From: an uncultured Pelagibacteraceae bacterium
Lineage (GTDB): Bacteria; Pseudomonadota; Alphaproteobacteria; Pelagibacterales; Pelagibacteraceae
Assembly: GCA_902588975.1 (NCBI GenBank)
Contig: CACIRJ010000004.1
Span: 1 to 64,000 of the forward strand
DNA length: 64,000 nucleotides
Reading direction: 5' to 3'
The position numbers and the translations under genes are program-made. Below are positions 47,674 through 57,826 of this stretch, in pieces (position 1 is the stretch's first letter; every line of letters starts with the position of its first letter). The notes under the pieces are model-generated. The model had not been told where the DNA came from. It did not search any database and saw only the letters and a list, made by a program, of their open reading frames with translations.

Positions 47674-48959
47674 TCAATTGGTAAATATCTTTTAATTAAC
47701 ATATTGAATTGTCTACCTCTTTCTTCAAAATTTTTGTATTGATCAAATGATGCAGCCGATGGGCTAAATAAAACTGTAACTTTTGTTTTTATATCCTTAA
47801 GGTTTGGAATTAATTTAAGAGTATTTCTCAGATCTTTTGATAGATTCACTTTAATTTTATTTTTAAATAGTTTTAGGAAAACTTGTCTATCTTTACCATA
47901 AATATATGCTTCTAAATTTTTAAAATACTTTTTATTTAAATTAAATTTGTCCCCCTTTTTAAATAATCCTCCCAAGATCCATATAATTTTTTCATTAGAT
48001 TCTAAAAATGGAACACTAGAAGATAATGTTGTTGACTTAGAGTCGTTTATTATTTTTAAATATTTTGATTGATGGATCACTTCCTGTCTAAATTTCAAAG
48101 GTTTAAATTTATTAATAGTTTTTATTACAGTTTTTAAATTAAGTTTCATATGTTTTGATAGCTCAAATAAAAAATTTAAATTTTGAAAATTTGTTGAATT
48201 TTTGAAATTATCATTACTTAATTTATTTTTTAAATATGCATACTTATTTTTACTTAAATATATTATTTTGGATTTTATATTTTTAGTTCTTAATAAGTCT
48301 TTCAATAAATTAGTGTTTGTTATTATTGCTACATCATTTTCGTTTTGTCTTATTACACATTTTAATTTTGATAATACATAATTTTTCATTGTATTATGCC
48401 TTTCTAAATGATCTGGGGAAATATTAATAATTATAGAAAATTTTGATTTGAAATATTTACTATAAGCCAGCTGATAAGAAGAAGCCTCAATAACAAAGAT
48501 AGTATTTTTGGTAACTCTTTTTTCCTCTAAAATAGGATTTCCAATATTTCCAGTTAGCCTAGTATCATAATGGTGTTTCTTTAAAATATCATAAAGCAAC
48601 TTACTTGTAGTTGACTTTCCGTTCGTGCCAGTAATCGTAATTGTTAAAACTTCAGGGTTAAATTTATAAAAAATATCAAAATCAGTAATAACTTTTTTTT
48701 GGTTCTTTTTTAGAAAATTTGATAACTGGCATCTATTTATATTAATACCGGGACTTATAACTATATAATCAAAATTATTATTTAATAATTTTGATTTAGA
48801 AATAAAAAATTTTTTATATTTATTTTTTATTTTTTTTTTATCATCATCGAAAATAAAACACCTATTTTTCTTTTTTAAATATTTTAATGATGAAATTCCA
48901 GATTTTCCAAAACCATAAATTAAAAAATTTTTACTTAAAGTTTCATTTTTTAATCTCAT
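47670..48959 (-). CDS. murD: UDP-N-acetylmuramoyl-L-alanine--D-glutamate ligase
   Basis: Adds D-Glu to the peptide stem. 429 residues. The N-terminal FLIYGFGKSGISSL is the UDP-binding loop, ITGTNGKSTTSKL the P-loop near residue 112, INISPDHLERH the metal site, and INDSKSTTLSS and FSPSAASFDQYKNFEERG are MurD-specific. Joined to mraY by a one-base overlap upstream. Confidence 0.96.
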   Translation of the reverse strand: MRLKNETLSKNFLIYGFGKSGISSLKYLKKKNRCFIFDDDKKKIKNKYKKFFISKSKLLNNNFDYIVISPGININRCQLSNFLKKNQKKVITDFDIFYKFNPEVLTITITGTNGKSTTSKLLYDILKKHHYDTRLTGNIGNPILEEKRVTKNTIFVIEASSYQLAYSKYFKSKFSIIINISPDHLERHNTMKNYVLSKLKCVIRQNENDVAIITNTNLLKDLLRTKNIKSKIIYLSKNKYAYLKNKLSNDNFKNSTNFQNLNFLFELSKHMKLNLKTVIKTINKFKPLKFRQEVIHQSKYLKIINDSKSTTLSSSVPFLESNEKIIWILGGLFKKGDKFNLNKKYFKNLEAYIYGKDRQVFLKLFKNKIKVNLSKDLRNTLKLIPNLKDIKTKVTVLFSPSAASFDQYKNFEERGRQFNMLIKRYLPIE

Positions 48960-50044
48960 TATCTAAGTTTCAGAGTTGCTAATCCAATCATCGCTAGAAT
49001 AATAGAAATTATCCAAAATCTAATTACAACCGTTGACTCTGGCCATCCTTTTTTTTCAAAATGATGGTGTATTGGAGCCATTTTAAATATTCTTTTACCT
49101 GTTAATTTATAGGAAATGACTTGAACTATTACAGAAACAGCTTCTAAAACAAACAATCCGCCTGTTATTGCTAACACAATTTCATGCTTAGTTATTATAC
49201 CAACCGCTCCCAGTGAACCACCTAATGATAAAGATCCAGTGTCTCCCATAAAAATTTTTGCCGGAGGTGCATTAAACCATAAAAAACCTAAACAAGCCCC
49301 AATTATTGATCCACAAAAAATTGAAGCTTCTCCTACACCCTCTATATACGTGATCTGAAGATAATCAGAAAAAATTATGTTACCAGAGACATAACTAATA
49401 AATGCAAAACAAGCAGCAACTAGCATAACAGGAACTGTTGCTAATCCGTCTAAACCATCTGTTAAATTTACTGCATTTGAAGCTCCAACTAATACGAACA
49501 TATAAAAAGGTATAAAAAACCAGCCAAGATTGATTACTAAGTTTTTGAAAAAAGGAAAATATAGATTGTTTATTTGATCAGAATTACTTGTGATATAAAG
49601 TATAAATATACCAATCAAAGCTAAAATAATTTGTAGAGAGAACTTTAGTTTAGAAGAAATTCCATTCGAACTTTTTAACTTTATTTTTTTATAATCGTCA
49701 TAAGCTCCCAATAATCCAAAAGAAGCTGCAATAAATATTAGAAACCAATTGTAAGGATTTGATAAATCACCCCATAGCAATACTCCTGAAAAAACACCTA
49801 GTAATATTATTAGTCCTCCCATTGTAGGTGTTCCAATTTTTCTAATTATATGATCGCTAGGTCCATCTTCTCTGATTGGATTATGAATCTGTTTTGAAGA
49901 AAAAAAATTAATTAATGGGTTTCCAACTAAAAAAACAACAACCATAGCTGTAAACATAGAAAGACCAGTTCTTACTGTTAAATATTTAAAAACATTCAAA
50001 AAACTAAATTGATCTACTAGAATTGAAAAAAGTTCAAACAACAT
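48959..50044 (-). CDS. mraY: Phospho-MurNAc-pentapeptide transferase MraY
   Basis: Makes lipid I by moving phospho-MurNAc-pentapeptide to undecaprenyl phosphate. Inner membrane, 361 residues, ten helices. The cytoplasmic loops have GTPTMGGLIIL, GAYDDYKKIKLKSSNG with the DDYKK aspartates, NLTDGLDGLA, FMGDTGSLSLGG and APIHHHFEKKGWPE, all MraY signatures. It overlaps both neighbours by one base. Confidence 0.98.
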   Translation of the reverse strand: MLFELFSILVDQFSFLNVFKYLTVRTGLSMFTAMVVVFLVGNPLINFFSSKQIHNPIREDGPSDHIIRKIGTPTMGGLIILLGVFSGVLLWGDLSNPYNWFLIFIAASFGLLGAYDDYKKIKLKSSNGISSKLKFSLQIILALIGIFILYITSNSDQINNLYFPFFKNLVINLGWFFIPFYMFVLVGASNAVNLTDGLDGLATVPVMLVAACFAFISYVSGNIIFSDYLQITYIEGVGEASIFCGSIIGACLGFLWFNAPPAKIFMGDTGSLSLGGSLGAVGIITKHEIVLAITGGLFVLEAVSVIVQVISYKLTGKRIFKMAPIHHHFEKKGWPESTVVIRFWIISIILAMIGLATLKLR

Positions 50045-52872
50045 TAAGATTTTGATCCAATTTGTTTGGTTATTTTATTTAGTCCTGTTGAATTTGAGCC
50101 TTTTATCATTAAAAAATCACCATTATTTAAATCATTTTTTATTATATTAAGAATTTCACTAGTTGATTTAAGTATTTTTCCTCTTTTTTGTGTTCTAATT
50201 TTGTTAAATGTTTCTGTGATATAATTCCCATAAACAAACAACTTTTTGAACTTTGCCTTATTGATATCTTTAGCAGCTTCAATATGAAGTTTTTTTGAAA
50301 ATTTTCCTAATTCTAACATGTCACCTAGTAGCATAAATTTTTTATTTGGATTTACTTTTAAATTATCAAATTTCTTAATTGAAAAATTCAGAGATAATGG
50401 ATTTGAGTTATAACTTTCATCTATTATATTAACTTTTTTAGAGCCGACAGTGAATTTTTTTATATTTCCTCTACCACTTGGTATTTTATAATTAGAAAAA
50501 AAGTTACTTTTTATTTTATCAATGATATTTAAACTTTTACAAACTGCTATGGAAGCCAATATGTTATCCAAATAAGGTAATAAGTTATTATTAATTTTAA
50601 AATTAAAAGTTTTAGAAGCTACATCAATATAAACGATATGAGATTTCGTAGATTTTTTTATTTTAGATAATCTAACATTAGAATTTTTGTGTTTACCAAA
50701 AGAAATGATATTTAAATTATTTTTGTTTGCTAAATTTGAAAAAAAATCAAAAAATTTATCATCTTTATTTAATATAATTGTACCATTTTTTCTTATGTTA
50801 AAAATAATCTCTGATTTGGCTTTAGCTATATCCACTAAAGATTTAAAATTTTTGGCGTGCGCATAACTAATATTTGTAATAACTCCAACGTCTGGTTTAA
50901 TTATTTTTGATAAATAGTCTATTTCTCCCTTTTTATCCATTCCAATTTCAAATATTCCGTAAGTTGTATCCTTCTTTAAATTTATTAATGAAATTGGTAA
51001 ACCGAATTTATTATTGAATGAATTTTTTGAAAATGTTGTGGAATAATTTTTTTGAAGACATTGTCCTAACAATTCTTTCAGCGAAGTTTTGCCTGAAGAT
51101 CCTGTAATTGCAACTTGAGATGCATTAGATGAAATTCTTATCTTTTGTGAAAATTTAATTAATAATTCTAGAGTACTTTTAATATTAATCTTTTTTTTAC
51201 TATCATTTTTGTTATTTTGAAGTATTGCTAATTTTGCTCCATTTTTTAGAGCTTCATCTGCAAAATCATTTCCATTAAAAGATTTCCCCTTAATTCCAAG
51301 GAAAATTTTATCTTTATTTTGTTCTTTCGAATTAATGCTAATTTTTAATTTTTTTATTCTATCTAATTTTTTGTTATTTATAATTTCTTTAAGTATATTT
51401 AATTTCCAATCATTTGATAAAATTTTATTTTTTAAAATTATTGATTTTTTTATATTATCTTTGTCAGAAAATTTATTTTTCTTAATATATTCTTGAGTGT
51501 TTTCATGTCCCTTTCCTGCAATAATTAAAACCTCATCAGACTTACTATTTAAAATTGCTTTTTTTATAGCTAATTTTCTTGATGGTATTTCAATCATTTT
51601 AGATGGTAAAATTGACTTCTTAATACTTGCTCTGATATTTTCTGGATTTTCACTTCTAGGATTATCGTCTGTAAGATAAATATAATTACATAGTTTGTTA
51701 GCAATTTTGCCCATTATTGGTCTTTTTTCTTTATCTCTTTCACCGCCACATCCAAATACAATATTAATTTTTCTTAAACCAAATTGTTCTTTAATATTTT
51801 CTATACTTGTTTTAAGAGCCTCTGGAGTATGAGCATAATCTAAAATAAAAATTGAATTATCTTTGGTTGTTCCGATTATCTCGAGCCTTCCTTTTGCGGG
51901 TTTAATATACTTAAGTTTTTTAACAATATCATCAATTTTTAGATTACTTTTAATTGCTGCTGCAATAGCCATCATCAAATTCTTAATTTGTATTTTTCCA
52001 ATTAGGCTTGTTTTAAATTGGTATTCCTTATTTTGAAAAGTAAACTTTATATGTTGGTAGTTATTTAAAATTTTAATTGAATTAATTTTTAAATGACTAT
52101 CTAATGTACCAATGTTTAATAAATTTAATTTTTTTCTTTTGGCTATTTTTTTAAAGATTTGTGAATATTTTAAATCATTATCAAATATCAAATTTCCATT
52201 TTTATTTGTCAACTCATTAAATAAAATTAATTTTGAATTAAAATAATTTTTATAATTTTTGTGATAATCTAAATGATCTCTGCTTAAATTAGTGAATATA
52301 GATGTGCTAAATTTAATACCATGTAATCTTTTTTGATGAAGACCATGACTTGATGCTTCTAAAATTACATTTTCAATTTTTTTTTTCCTTAAATTTGCAA
52401 GTATTTTATTAATTGTAATAGCATCAACAGTTGTATTATTAAGTTTTAAGTTAACACCATTCGATTTGACGCCTAAAGTTCCAATTGAGGCCACTCTTTT
52501 TTTATTAAGTTTTAATATCTGGTAATAAAAATTGACTATAGATGATTTTCCGTTTGTACCAGTTACAGCAATTATATTATTTGGTTTTTTATTATAATAT
52601 TTATTTGCAAAACTTGATAGAGCTAATCTAGGATCGCTTACTTTTAAATATAATACGCCCTTATTGATCCCAGTTTTAAATTTATTTGATACAATTATTC
52701 GAGCACCTCTTTTAATTGCATCATTTATAAAATTATTTCCATTAAATTTACTACCCTGTATTGCAAAAAATATATAATTTTTTTTTATTTTTTTTGAATT
52801 AAATTCAAATCCATTAAAACTTTTATTATTAAAATCTTTTTTAAGATTTTTAAAAAAACTTTTTAATATCAT
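50044..52872 (-). CDS. murE-murF: MurE-MurF fusion: two Mur ligases in one polypeptide
   Basis: A single 942-residue frame holds two full Mur ligases. Residues 1 to about 482 are MurE: P-loop VTGTNGKSS near 103-111, NLSRDHLDYH near 195-204, and TDDNPRSENPE at 401-411, where DNPR is the meso-diaminopimelate recognition motif. Residues from about 490 to 942 are MurF: IFLGIKGKSFNGNDF, P-loop ITGSSGKTS near 589-597, TNISYAHA, and DESYNSNPLS. Thus diaminopimelate and D-Ala-D-Ala would be added by one protein. No stop or frame change separates the halves. It starts 11 bases after ftsI. The D-Ala-D-Ala substrate should come from Ddl, whose gene is interrupted here. Confidence 0.94.
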   Translation of the reverse strand: MILKSFFKNLKKDFNNKSFNGFEFNSKKIKKNYIFFAIQGSKFNGNNFINDAIKRGARIIVSNKFKTGINKGVLYLKVSDPRLALSSFANKYYNKKPNNIIAVTGTNGKSSIVNFYYQILKLNKKRVASIGTLGVKSNGVNLKLNNTTVDAITINKILANLRKKKIENVILEASSHGLHQKRLHGIKFSTSIFTNLSRDHLDYHKNYKNYFNSKLILFNELTNKNGNLIFDNDLKYSQIFKKIAKRKKLNLLNIGTLDSHLKINSIKILNNYQHIKFTFQNKEYQFKTSLIGKIQIKNLMMAIAAAIKSNLKIDDIVKKLKYIKPAKGRLEIIGTTKDNSIFILDYAHTPEALKTSIENIKEQFGLRKINIVFGCGGERDKEKRPIMGKIANKLCNYIYLTDDNPRSENPENIRASIKKSILPSKMIEIPSRKLAIKKAILNSKSDEVLIIAGKGHENTQEYIKKNKFSDKDNIKKSIILKNKILSNDWKLNILKEIINNKKLDRIKKLKISINSKEQNKDKIFLGIKGKSFNGNDFADEALKNGAKLAILQNNKNDSKKKINIKSTLELLIKFSQKIRISSNASQVAITGSSGKTSLKELLGQCLQKNYSTTFSKNSFNNKFGLPISLINLKKDTTYGIFEIGMDKKGEIDYLSKIIKPDVGVITNISYAHAKNFKSLVDIAKAKSEIIFNIRKNGTIILNKDDKFFDFFSNLANKNNLNIISFGKHKNSNVRLSKIKKSTKSHIVYIDVASKTFNFKINNNLLPYLDNILASIAVCKSLNIIDKIKSNFFSNYKIPSGRGNIKKFTVGSKKVNIIDESYNSNPLSLNFSIKKFDNLKVNPNKKFMLLGDMLELGKFSKKLHIEAAKDINKAKFKKLFVYGNYITETFNKIRTQKRGKILKSTSEILNIIKNDLNNGDFLMIKGSNSTGLNKITKQIGSKS

Positions 52873-52883
52873 TGTGATATTTC

Positions 52884-54518
52884 CTAATATTTTATGGCTA
52901 AAATAGGCCCGATTTTTTCAATTATATTTTTGGCAACCTCAACAGAAGTCCAGCCAGCAGTATTAAAAGGTGTACCTATTATCTTCCTTTTTTTACCATC
53001 ATTATATTCATAAATATAAGTTTCACTCAATTTTGGTTCATCTAACAAAACAATTAAAACATATTTTGGAGAAGATATTGGAAAAATTGAAGCAAAAGTA
53101 TTTATTTTTTTTTTAGAATATTTACCCTTTATAGATTTTTGAGCTGTTCCTGTTTTTCCAGCAATTTCATAACCAGCAATATTTGCTAAATTAGCTGTGC
53201 CCTGTTCAGATGTTACAATTTTTCTCAATATTTCATTAATTTTATTCGAATTTTCTTGTGTAATTATTTGCTCACCTCTTTTTAAATTTTTCTCTTTTTT
53301 AATTAAAGTTGGTTTTATTTTATATCCACCATTTGCAATTATTGCATAGGCTTTTGCAAGTTGAAGTGGTGTGGTTGTTATACCATGACCATATGCTGAT
53401 GTAGCTAATTTACATTTTCCCCATTTAAACGGAATTGGATTTCCAACTTCATCAATATCAAATTGTATTTTATTTAATAAATCTAAATTTTCTAGAAAAT
53501 CTTTAAAATTTTCTAAACCGACTTTCTGAGCAATTTTGATTGAACCAATATTTCCAGATCTAATCAATATTTCTTCTGCAGTAAGACTAGATGGAATATC
53601 CATATCATATTCAGAGATTGTCCTTCCCGCACATTTTATTTTTTTTGGTAGATTTTTAAAAAGGGTATCTTCTTGGATAACATTTTGTTGAAGTCCAGCA
53701 GCCAGTGTAAATGTTTTAAAAACTGATCCAAGTTCATAAACACCTTTTGTGGATCTGTTTATAAATTTTTTATCGGAAATATCTTGTCTTTTATTTAAAT
53801 CAAAATCTGGTATAGAAACCATCGATATAATCTCACCGCTGTTAACGTTCATTAAAATAGCTGTACTTCCATAACTATTAAAAATTTCTTGAAATTTTAA
53901 CAATTCCTCTCTTATCAAATATTGTATTTCAGTATCTAAAGAAAGTTTTAATGGCTTGTTTGAAGTTGTTAATTCATAGTCAAAAGATTTTTCTATACCA
54001 GACACACCATTATTATCTGTATCAATCTGTCCCAATATATGACTGAAAAGATTACCGTTTGGATAAACACGAGCAATGTTTTCTTCCTCTTTAAACGATT
54101 TTTCTCCCAGTAATTTTATTTTTTCTAGTTTTGCTGGAGATATTTTCTTTTTGACATAAAAAAACTTTTTTCCGTTGATTTCCTTTTCAAAATTCTTGTC
54201 AGGAAATATTAATTTTAAAGAAATTAATAATTTTTCTTTGTTAATTAGTTGATTTGGATTTATGCCCAAATTAGTCACACGCACTGTTTTAGCAATAATA
54301 TTTCCATTTCTATCCATGATAGACGCTCTATATTTTTCTTTTTCTTTTAAAGTTTGAGTTTGGTTTGTTTTTTTAAATCCTAGATAGATAGTTTTAGACG
54401 TAAAAATTATTGTAATTATAAAAAAGATGAAGAAAATAAATGATATACGTTCAAAAGATATTTTTAAATTTGATCTATTTGCTTCAAATTTGAAATTTTC
54501 GTCAATAATATTATTCAT
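52884..54518 (-). CDS. ftsI: Septal peptidoglycan transpeptidase FtsI (PBP3)
   Basis: Class B penicillin-binding protein that cross-links septal peptidoglycan with FtsW. 544 residues. One N-terminal membrane helix (about 24-45), a dimerisation/pedestal part (RASIMDRNGNIIA), then the transpeptidase domain: SxxK with Ser265 and Lys268 in GSVFK, SGN in RSGNIGSIK, and KTGT in AGKTGTAQK. It overlaps ftsL by eight bases. Confidence 0.96.
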   Translation of the reverse strand: MNNIIDENFKFEANRSNLKISFERISFIFFIFFIITIIFTSKTIYLGFKKTNQTQTLKEKEKYRASIMDRNGNIIAKTVRVTNLGINPNQLINKEKLLISLKLIFPDKNFEKEINGKKFFYVKKKISPAKLEKIKLLGEKSFKEEENIARVYPNGNLFSHILGQIDTDNNGVSGIEKSFDYELTTSNKPLKLSLDTEIQYLIREELLKFQEIFNSYGSTAILMNVNSGEIISMVSIPDFDLNKRQDISDKKFINRSTKGVYELGSVFKTFTLAAGLQQNVIQEDTLFKNLPKKIKCAGRTISEYDMDIPSSLTAEEILIRSGNIGSIKIAQKVGLENFKDFLENLDLLNKIQFDIDEVGNPIPFKWGKCKLATSAYGHGITTTPLQLAKAYAIIANGGYKIKPTLIKKEKNLKRGEQIITQENSNKINEILRKIVTSEQGTANLANIAGYEIAGKTGTAQKSIKGKYSKKKINTFASIFPISSPKYVLIVLLDEPKLSETYIYEYNDGKKRKIIGTPFNTAGWTSVEVAKNIIEKIGPILAIKY

Positions 54519-54786
54519 TATTAAATTTAAAAATTTTTAAATCTGTAATTTTTTTTTTTTTTAATTCTTTATCAAAATATATTTTGGAATATTCCATCAA
54601 TTTATTTGGTGATGTAAGATAGTTGTAATCAAATAAAACTAACTCATAAATATCATTGAGAGCTCTGATATCTTCTTGAGTTTCAAAAATTTGTTTATCA
54701 AGTTTTTTTGTCGAATTTTTTGTAAAAGCAGTTGAAATTATGAGAATAATAATTGGGATAAATAAAAAAATTTTTTTATGCATCAA
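54511..54786 (-). CDS. ftsL: Cell division protein FtsL
   Basis: Small bitopic divisome protein, 91 residues. One membrane helix (IFLFIPIIILIISTAF), then a short coiled coil (KKLDKQIFETQEDIRALNDIY). Sequence conservation of FtsL is low; the call rests on this layout and on the position between rsmH (11-base overlap) and ftsI (8-base overlap). Confidence 0.82.
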   Translation of the reverse strand: MMHKKIFLFIPIIILIISTAFTKNSTKKLDKQIFETQEDIRALNDIYELVLFDYNYLTSPNKLMEYSKIYFDKELKKKKITDLKIFKFNNE

Positions 54787-55768
54787 AGTTCAAATTTTCT
54801 ATATCTTTTAAGTATTTAAAATTACTAACAAATTTTTTAAAGTTACATCCATTCTCTAATTTGTATGCAAATCTAAGTTTTGCGGATCTTGAGGGAGGAT
54901 TAATATTAATCTCACCGGATGATGGAACTATTGGTTTTTTTTGGGTTAAATTAAAATATTTTTTAGTTGAAATACTTTTTGGTAAATATCTAGAAGAATT
55001 TTTTACTTCTGAGTATTCTTTAAAAAAAAACTTTACTATTTTATCCTCGATAGAATGAAAAGTAACAACTGCTATTACTCCACCAATTGGCAAAATATTA
55101 TAGGCTTTTATTAAACCATATATCAGCTCTGTTATCTCTTTATTAACAAAAATTCTAAGTGCTTGAAAAACTTTAGTGGATTTATTTTTTCCACTTTTCT
55201 TTTTTTTTACTCCTTCAATTATTTCTACTAAATTTTCAGTTTTAATTTTTTTATTTTCTCTTAATTGCGTTATTTTTTTTGAAATTGGTTTTGCATATTT
55301 TTCATCACCAAAATACTTAAAAATTTTATAGAGACTTTGTTGGCTCATTTGTGAAATTACATCATCACAAGAAAAATCATTTAATCCCATTCTCATGTCT
55401 AGTTTGCCTTTACTATTAAAAGATATGCCTCTATTTAGGTCAGAAATCTGATTTAATGAATATCCAAGATCAAAAATAATTGCTTTAATATTATCTTCCT
55501 TTATTTGGTCAATATCTGAAAATTTTTTGTTATAAAATTTAAATCTTTTTTTATACTTTGTGAGGAATTGATTAGCTATACTATTGACAGAATTATCTCT
55601 ATCTAGTGCTACTATTTTATTTAAGTTATTCTCTAATATTTTTTTTGAATAACCACCTGCACCAAATGTGCAATCGATAAATGTGCCACCATAAAGAGGG
55701 GAAATAATACTAACTAATTCGTTTAGTAATACTGGAAAATGTTTTTCCAGATTTATGGTGGCATTCAT
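54776..55768 (-). CDS. rsmH: 16S rRNA m4C1402 methyltransferase RsmH
   Basis: N4-methylates C1402 in the ribosomal P site. 330 residues. HFPVLLNELV at the start, FIDCTFGAGGYSKKIL as the SAM motif, ALDRD, FDLGYSLNQI and RAFRIFVNKEI-like ALRIFVNKEI are seen in order, ending with PSRSAKLRFA. It is usually right behind mraZ; here ftsZ is placed between the two, with an 18-base gap to rsmH. Confidence 0.96.
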   Translation of the reverse strand: MNATINLEKHFPVLLNELVSIISPLYGGTFIDCTFGAGGYSKKILENNLNKIVALDRDNSVNSIANQFLTKYKKRFKFYNKKFSDIDQIKEDNIKAIIFDLGYSLNQISDLNRGISFNSKGKLDMRMGLNDFSCDDVISQMSQQSLYKIFKYFGDEKYAKPISKKITQLRENKKIKTENLVEIIEGVKKKKSGKNKSTKVFQALRIFVNKEITELIYGLIKAYNILPIGGVIAVVTFHSIEDKIVKFFFKEYSEVKNSSRYLPKSISTKKYFNLTQKKPIVPSSGEININPPSRSAKLRFAYKLENGCNFKKFVSNFKYLKDIENLNFDA

Positions 55769-55786
55769 TTATTTTTTTGAAGACCA

Positions 55787-57232
55787 TTAATTCTTTTGTC
55801 TTCTCAAAAATGCTGGAATTTCTAAATCTTCTTCTTCGTCAGAGTTTATCTCTTGTGGTGAAGTTGATAACTCCTCGTTAGCATCTGAATTAAATAGCTC
55901 TGGAGTATCATCATCACTCAACTCAAAATTCTCCAAACCGTTATTTTCAGATACTTGCTCATCTATATTGTTTTCAAATTCAGAGTTTATTGAGCTAGCT
56001 ACAGGTGCTTCATTTTGCTCTAAATCTTCACCATTAATATTGCTTGATGACTCATTTGCATAATTAGTATCTATACTTGTAGAACTAAATTCTTCATTTT
56101 TCTCTTCTTCCTCTATCTTAAGAGCATTAGCTCCATTAGTAATAATTGAATTATTATTTGTAAATTGGAAAGATTGAGTTGATGCAGAATTTGAAAACTC
56201 AGAATAACCTGGATTTCTATTTTGAATTCTATGTACCATGTTAATTACTGACTTAGGCTCAGGTTGTTGTCCATCTAATGCAGTAGCAACGATTGAAACT
56301 CTCATTAATCCATCTAAACTATCATCTGTTATAGCTCCTATAATTAATTCTGCCTCTGGATCGACTTCGGCTCTTACTTTATTCACAGCTTCATCTACTT
56401 CAAATAATTTTAAATCTTTACCTCCAGTTATATTAACTAAAAGTCCTTTTGCCCCTTTTAGAGAATAATCGTCAATCAATGGATTATTAATTGCTGACTC
56501 AGCAGCTTTGACAGCTCTTCCTTCTCCTTCAGCTTGACCTGTGCCCATCATAGCTTTGCCCATCGAACTCATAACAGTTTCAACATCAGCAAAATCAAGA
56601 TTTATAAGCCCTGGTCTAACCATTAAATCAGTTATACTTTGAACACCATGAAGCAAAACATCATTTGATAAAGCAAAAGATTCTTCAAAAGTTGTTTGTT
56701 CACTTGCAATCTTGAATAAATTTTGATTTGGAACAACTATAATAGTATCAACATGTTTTCGAAGTTCTTCTAAGCCTTGTTGAGCTTTTCTCATTCTTGA
56801 GGGGCCCTCATATAAGAAAGGAAGGGTTATAACCCCGACTGTTAAGATATTAAGTTCTTTTGCAGCTCTAGCAATTACATGAGCAGATCCAGTTCCAGTC
56901 CCACCACCCATTCCGGCTGTAATGAAAACCATATTTGAACCTTGCAAAATATTAACGATTTCATTCAAAGACTCATCCGCAGCAGCTTGCCCGATATCTA
57001 GTTTCGCACCTGCACCTAATCCTTTAGTTAAATTTAATCCCATCTGTATTTTAGTTTGAGCTTTGCTTAACCTTAAATCTTGTGCATCTGTATTTACTGC
57101 AATAAACTCTACACCTTGTAAGCCAGCATCAATCATACCATTAATCGCATTTCCTCCAGCTCCTCCAACTCCTAATACTAGAATTCTAGGTTTCAGCTCT
57201 TTTATGTCTGGTGTTTTAAAGTTTATTGTCAT
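55787..57232 (-). CDS. ftsZ: Cell division GTPase FtsZ
   Basis: Tubulin-like GTPase that forms the Z-ring. 481 residues. The N-terminal [14 protein letters not shown] and the tubulin signature GGGTGTGS (about 109-116) bind GTP. The T7 loop region with [12 protein letters not shown] follows. A long acidic Asn/Ser/Glu-rich linker (about 345-465) leads to the conserved C-terminal peptide [10 protein letters not shown], which binds FtsA and ZipA-like partners. The gene lies 12 bases after mraZ and before rsmH, not after ftsA. It is therefore under the mraZ promoter at the head of the operon. Confidence 0.98.
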   Translation of the reverse strand: MTINFKTPDIKELKPRILVLGVGGAGGNAINGMIDAGLQGVEFIAVNTDAQDLRLSKAQTKIQMGLNLTKGLGAGAKLDIGQAAADESLNEIVNILQGSNMVFITAGMGGGTGTGSAHVIARAAKELNILTVGVITLPFLYEGPSRMRKAQQGLEELRKHVDTIIVVPNQNLFKIASEQTTFEESFALSNDVLLHGVQSITDLMVRPGLINLDFADVETVMSSMGKAMMGTGQAEGEGRAVKAAESAINNPLIDDYSLKGAKGLLVNITGGKDLKLFEVDEAVNKVRAEVDPEAELIIGAITDDSLDGLMRVSIVATALDGQQPEPKSVINMVHRIQNRNPGYSEFSNSASTQSFQFTNNNSIITNGANALKIEEEEKNEEFSSTSIDTNYANESSSNINGEDLEQNEAPVASSINSEFENNIDEQVSENNGLENFELSDDDTPELFNSDANEELSTSPQEINSDEEEDLEIPAFLRRQKN

Positions 57233-57244
57233 ATTTCTCCCCTT

Positions 57245-57700
57245 TTAGTTATTAAATTGCTTTTCCCATTTAAGACTTGCTCGATTAATATTAGATTTTT
57301 TTCTAGCGTTTGCCCTAAATTTTTCAAAATATGTTGGTTCCCAAATTTGAAATGTTTTGCCTTGACCAACAAATAACATGCTATTTTTAATTCTTGCATG
57401 TTTTAATAATTTTGGATTTATTTGAACTCTACCCTCGCTATCAAATTGTAAATTTATACTCTCTGATAATATAGATGTTGCAAAATAATCTTTCTTTTCT
57501 TCAAATGGATTTAATGTGTCTATTGCATTAGATAATTTTTCAATTCGGTCTTGTGGCCATGCCTCAATACATAGATTATTAAATGATGGGTAACAAATTA
57601 TTCCATTATAACCTATGTTTGATAAATATGATCTATAGGATGAAGGCACTGAAACCCTTCCCTTTTTGTCCAATTTGTTTTCGTAAGTTGATAAAAACAT
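57245..57700 (-). CDS. mraZ: Transcriptional regulator MraZ
   Basis: AbrB-like DNA-binding protein that represses the dcw operon. 151 residues with two similar half-domains: FLSTYENKLDKKGRVSVPSSYR and the second-half SINLQFDSEGRVQINPKLL; each has the DxxGR motif. The promoter just upstream contains three TGGG repeats at 10-base spacing, as in described MraZ operators, so autoregulation is likely. First gene of the cluster. Confidence 0.95.
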   Translation of the reverse strand: MFLSTYENKLDKKGRVSVPSSYRSYLSNIGYNGIICYPSFNNLCIEAWPQDRIEKLSNAIDTLNPFEEKKDYFATSILSESINLQFDSEGRVQINPKLLKHARIKNSMLFVGQGKTFQIWEPTYFEKFRANARKKSNINRASLKWEKQFNN

Positions 57701-57720
57701 AAACCATATTATCCTAAATT

Positions 57721-57744
57721 TGGGTTTTTATGGGATATTATGGG
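57721..57744. promoter_or_regulatory. MraZ operator: three TGGG repeats with 10-bp period
   Basis: TGGG occurs at 57721, 57731 and 57741 on the plus strand. The E. coli MraZ operator is described as TGGGN repeats spaced by five bases, giving the same period. The repeats cover the -10 box and the likely start site, suited to repression. Confidence 0.75.
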
Positions 57745-57763
57745 TTTTATTGTCTAGCGTCAA
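57735..57763 (-). promoter_or_regulatory. Promoter of the mraZ-ftsZ-dcw operon
   Basis: On the minus strand TTGACG (57763-57758) and TAATAT (57740-57735) are 17 bases apart. Transcription would begin near 57728, giving a leader of about 28 bases before the mraZ ATG at 57700. Confidence 0.7.
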
Positions 57764-57826
57764 TAGTTAATATTATAGTAATCTTTACTTAAGATTTTGT
57801 AATTTTTGGGAATTATTAATTGAATT

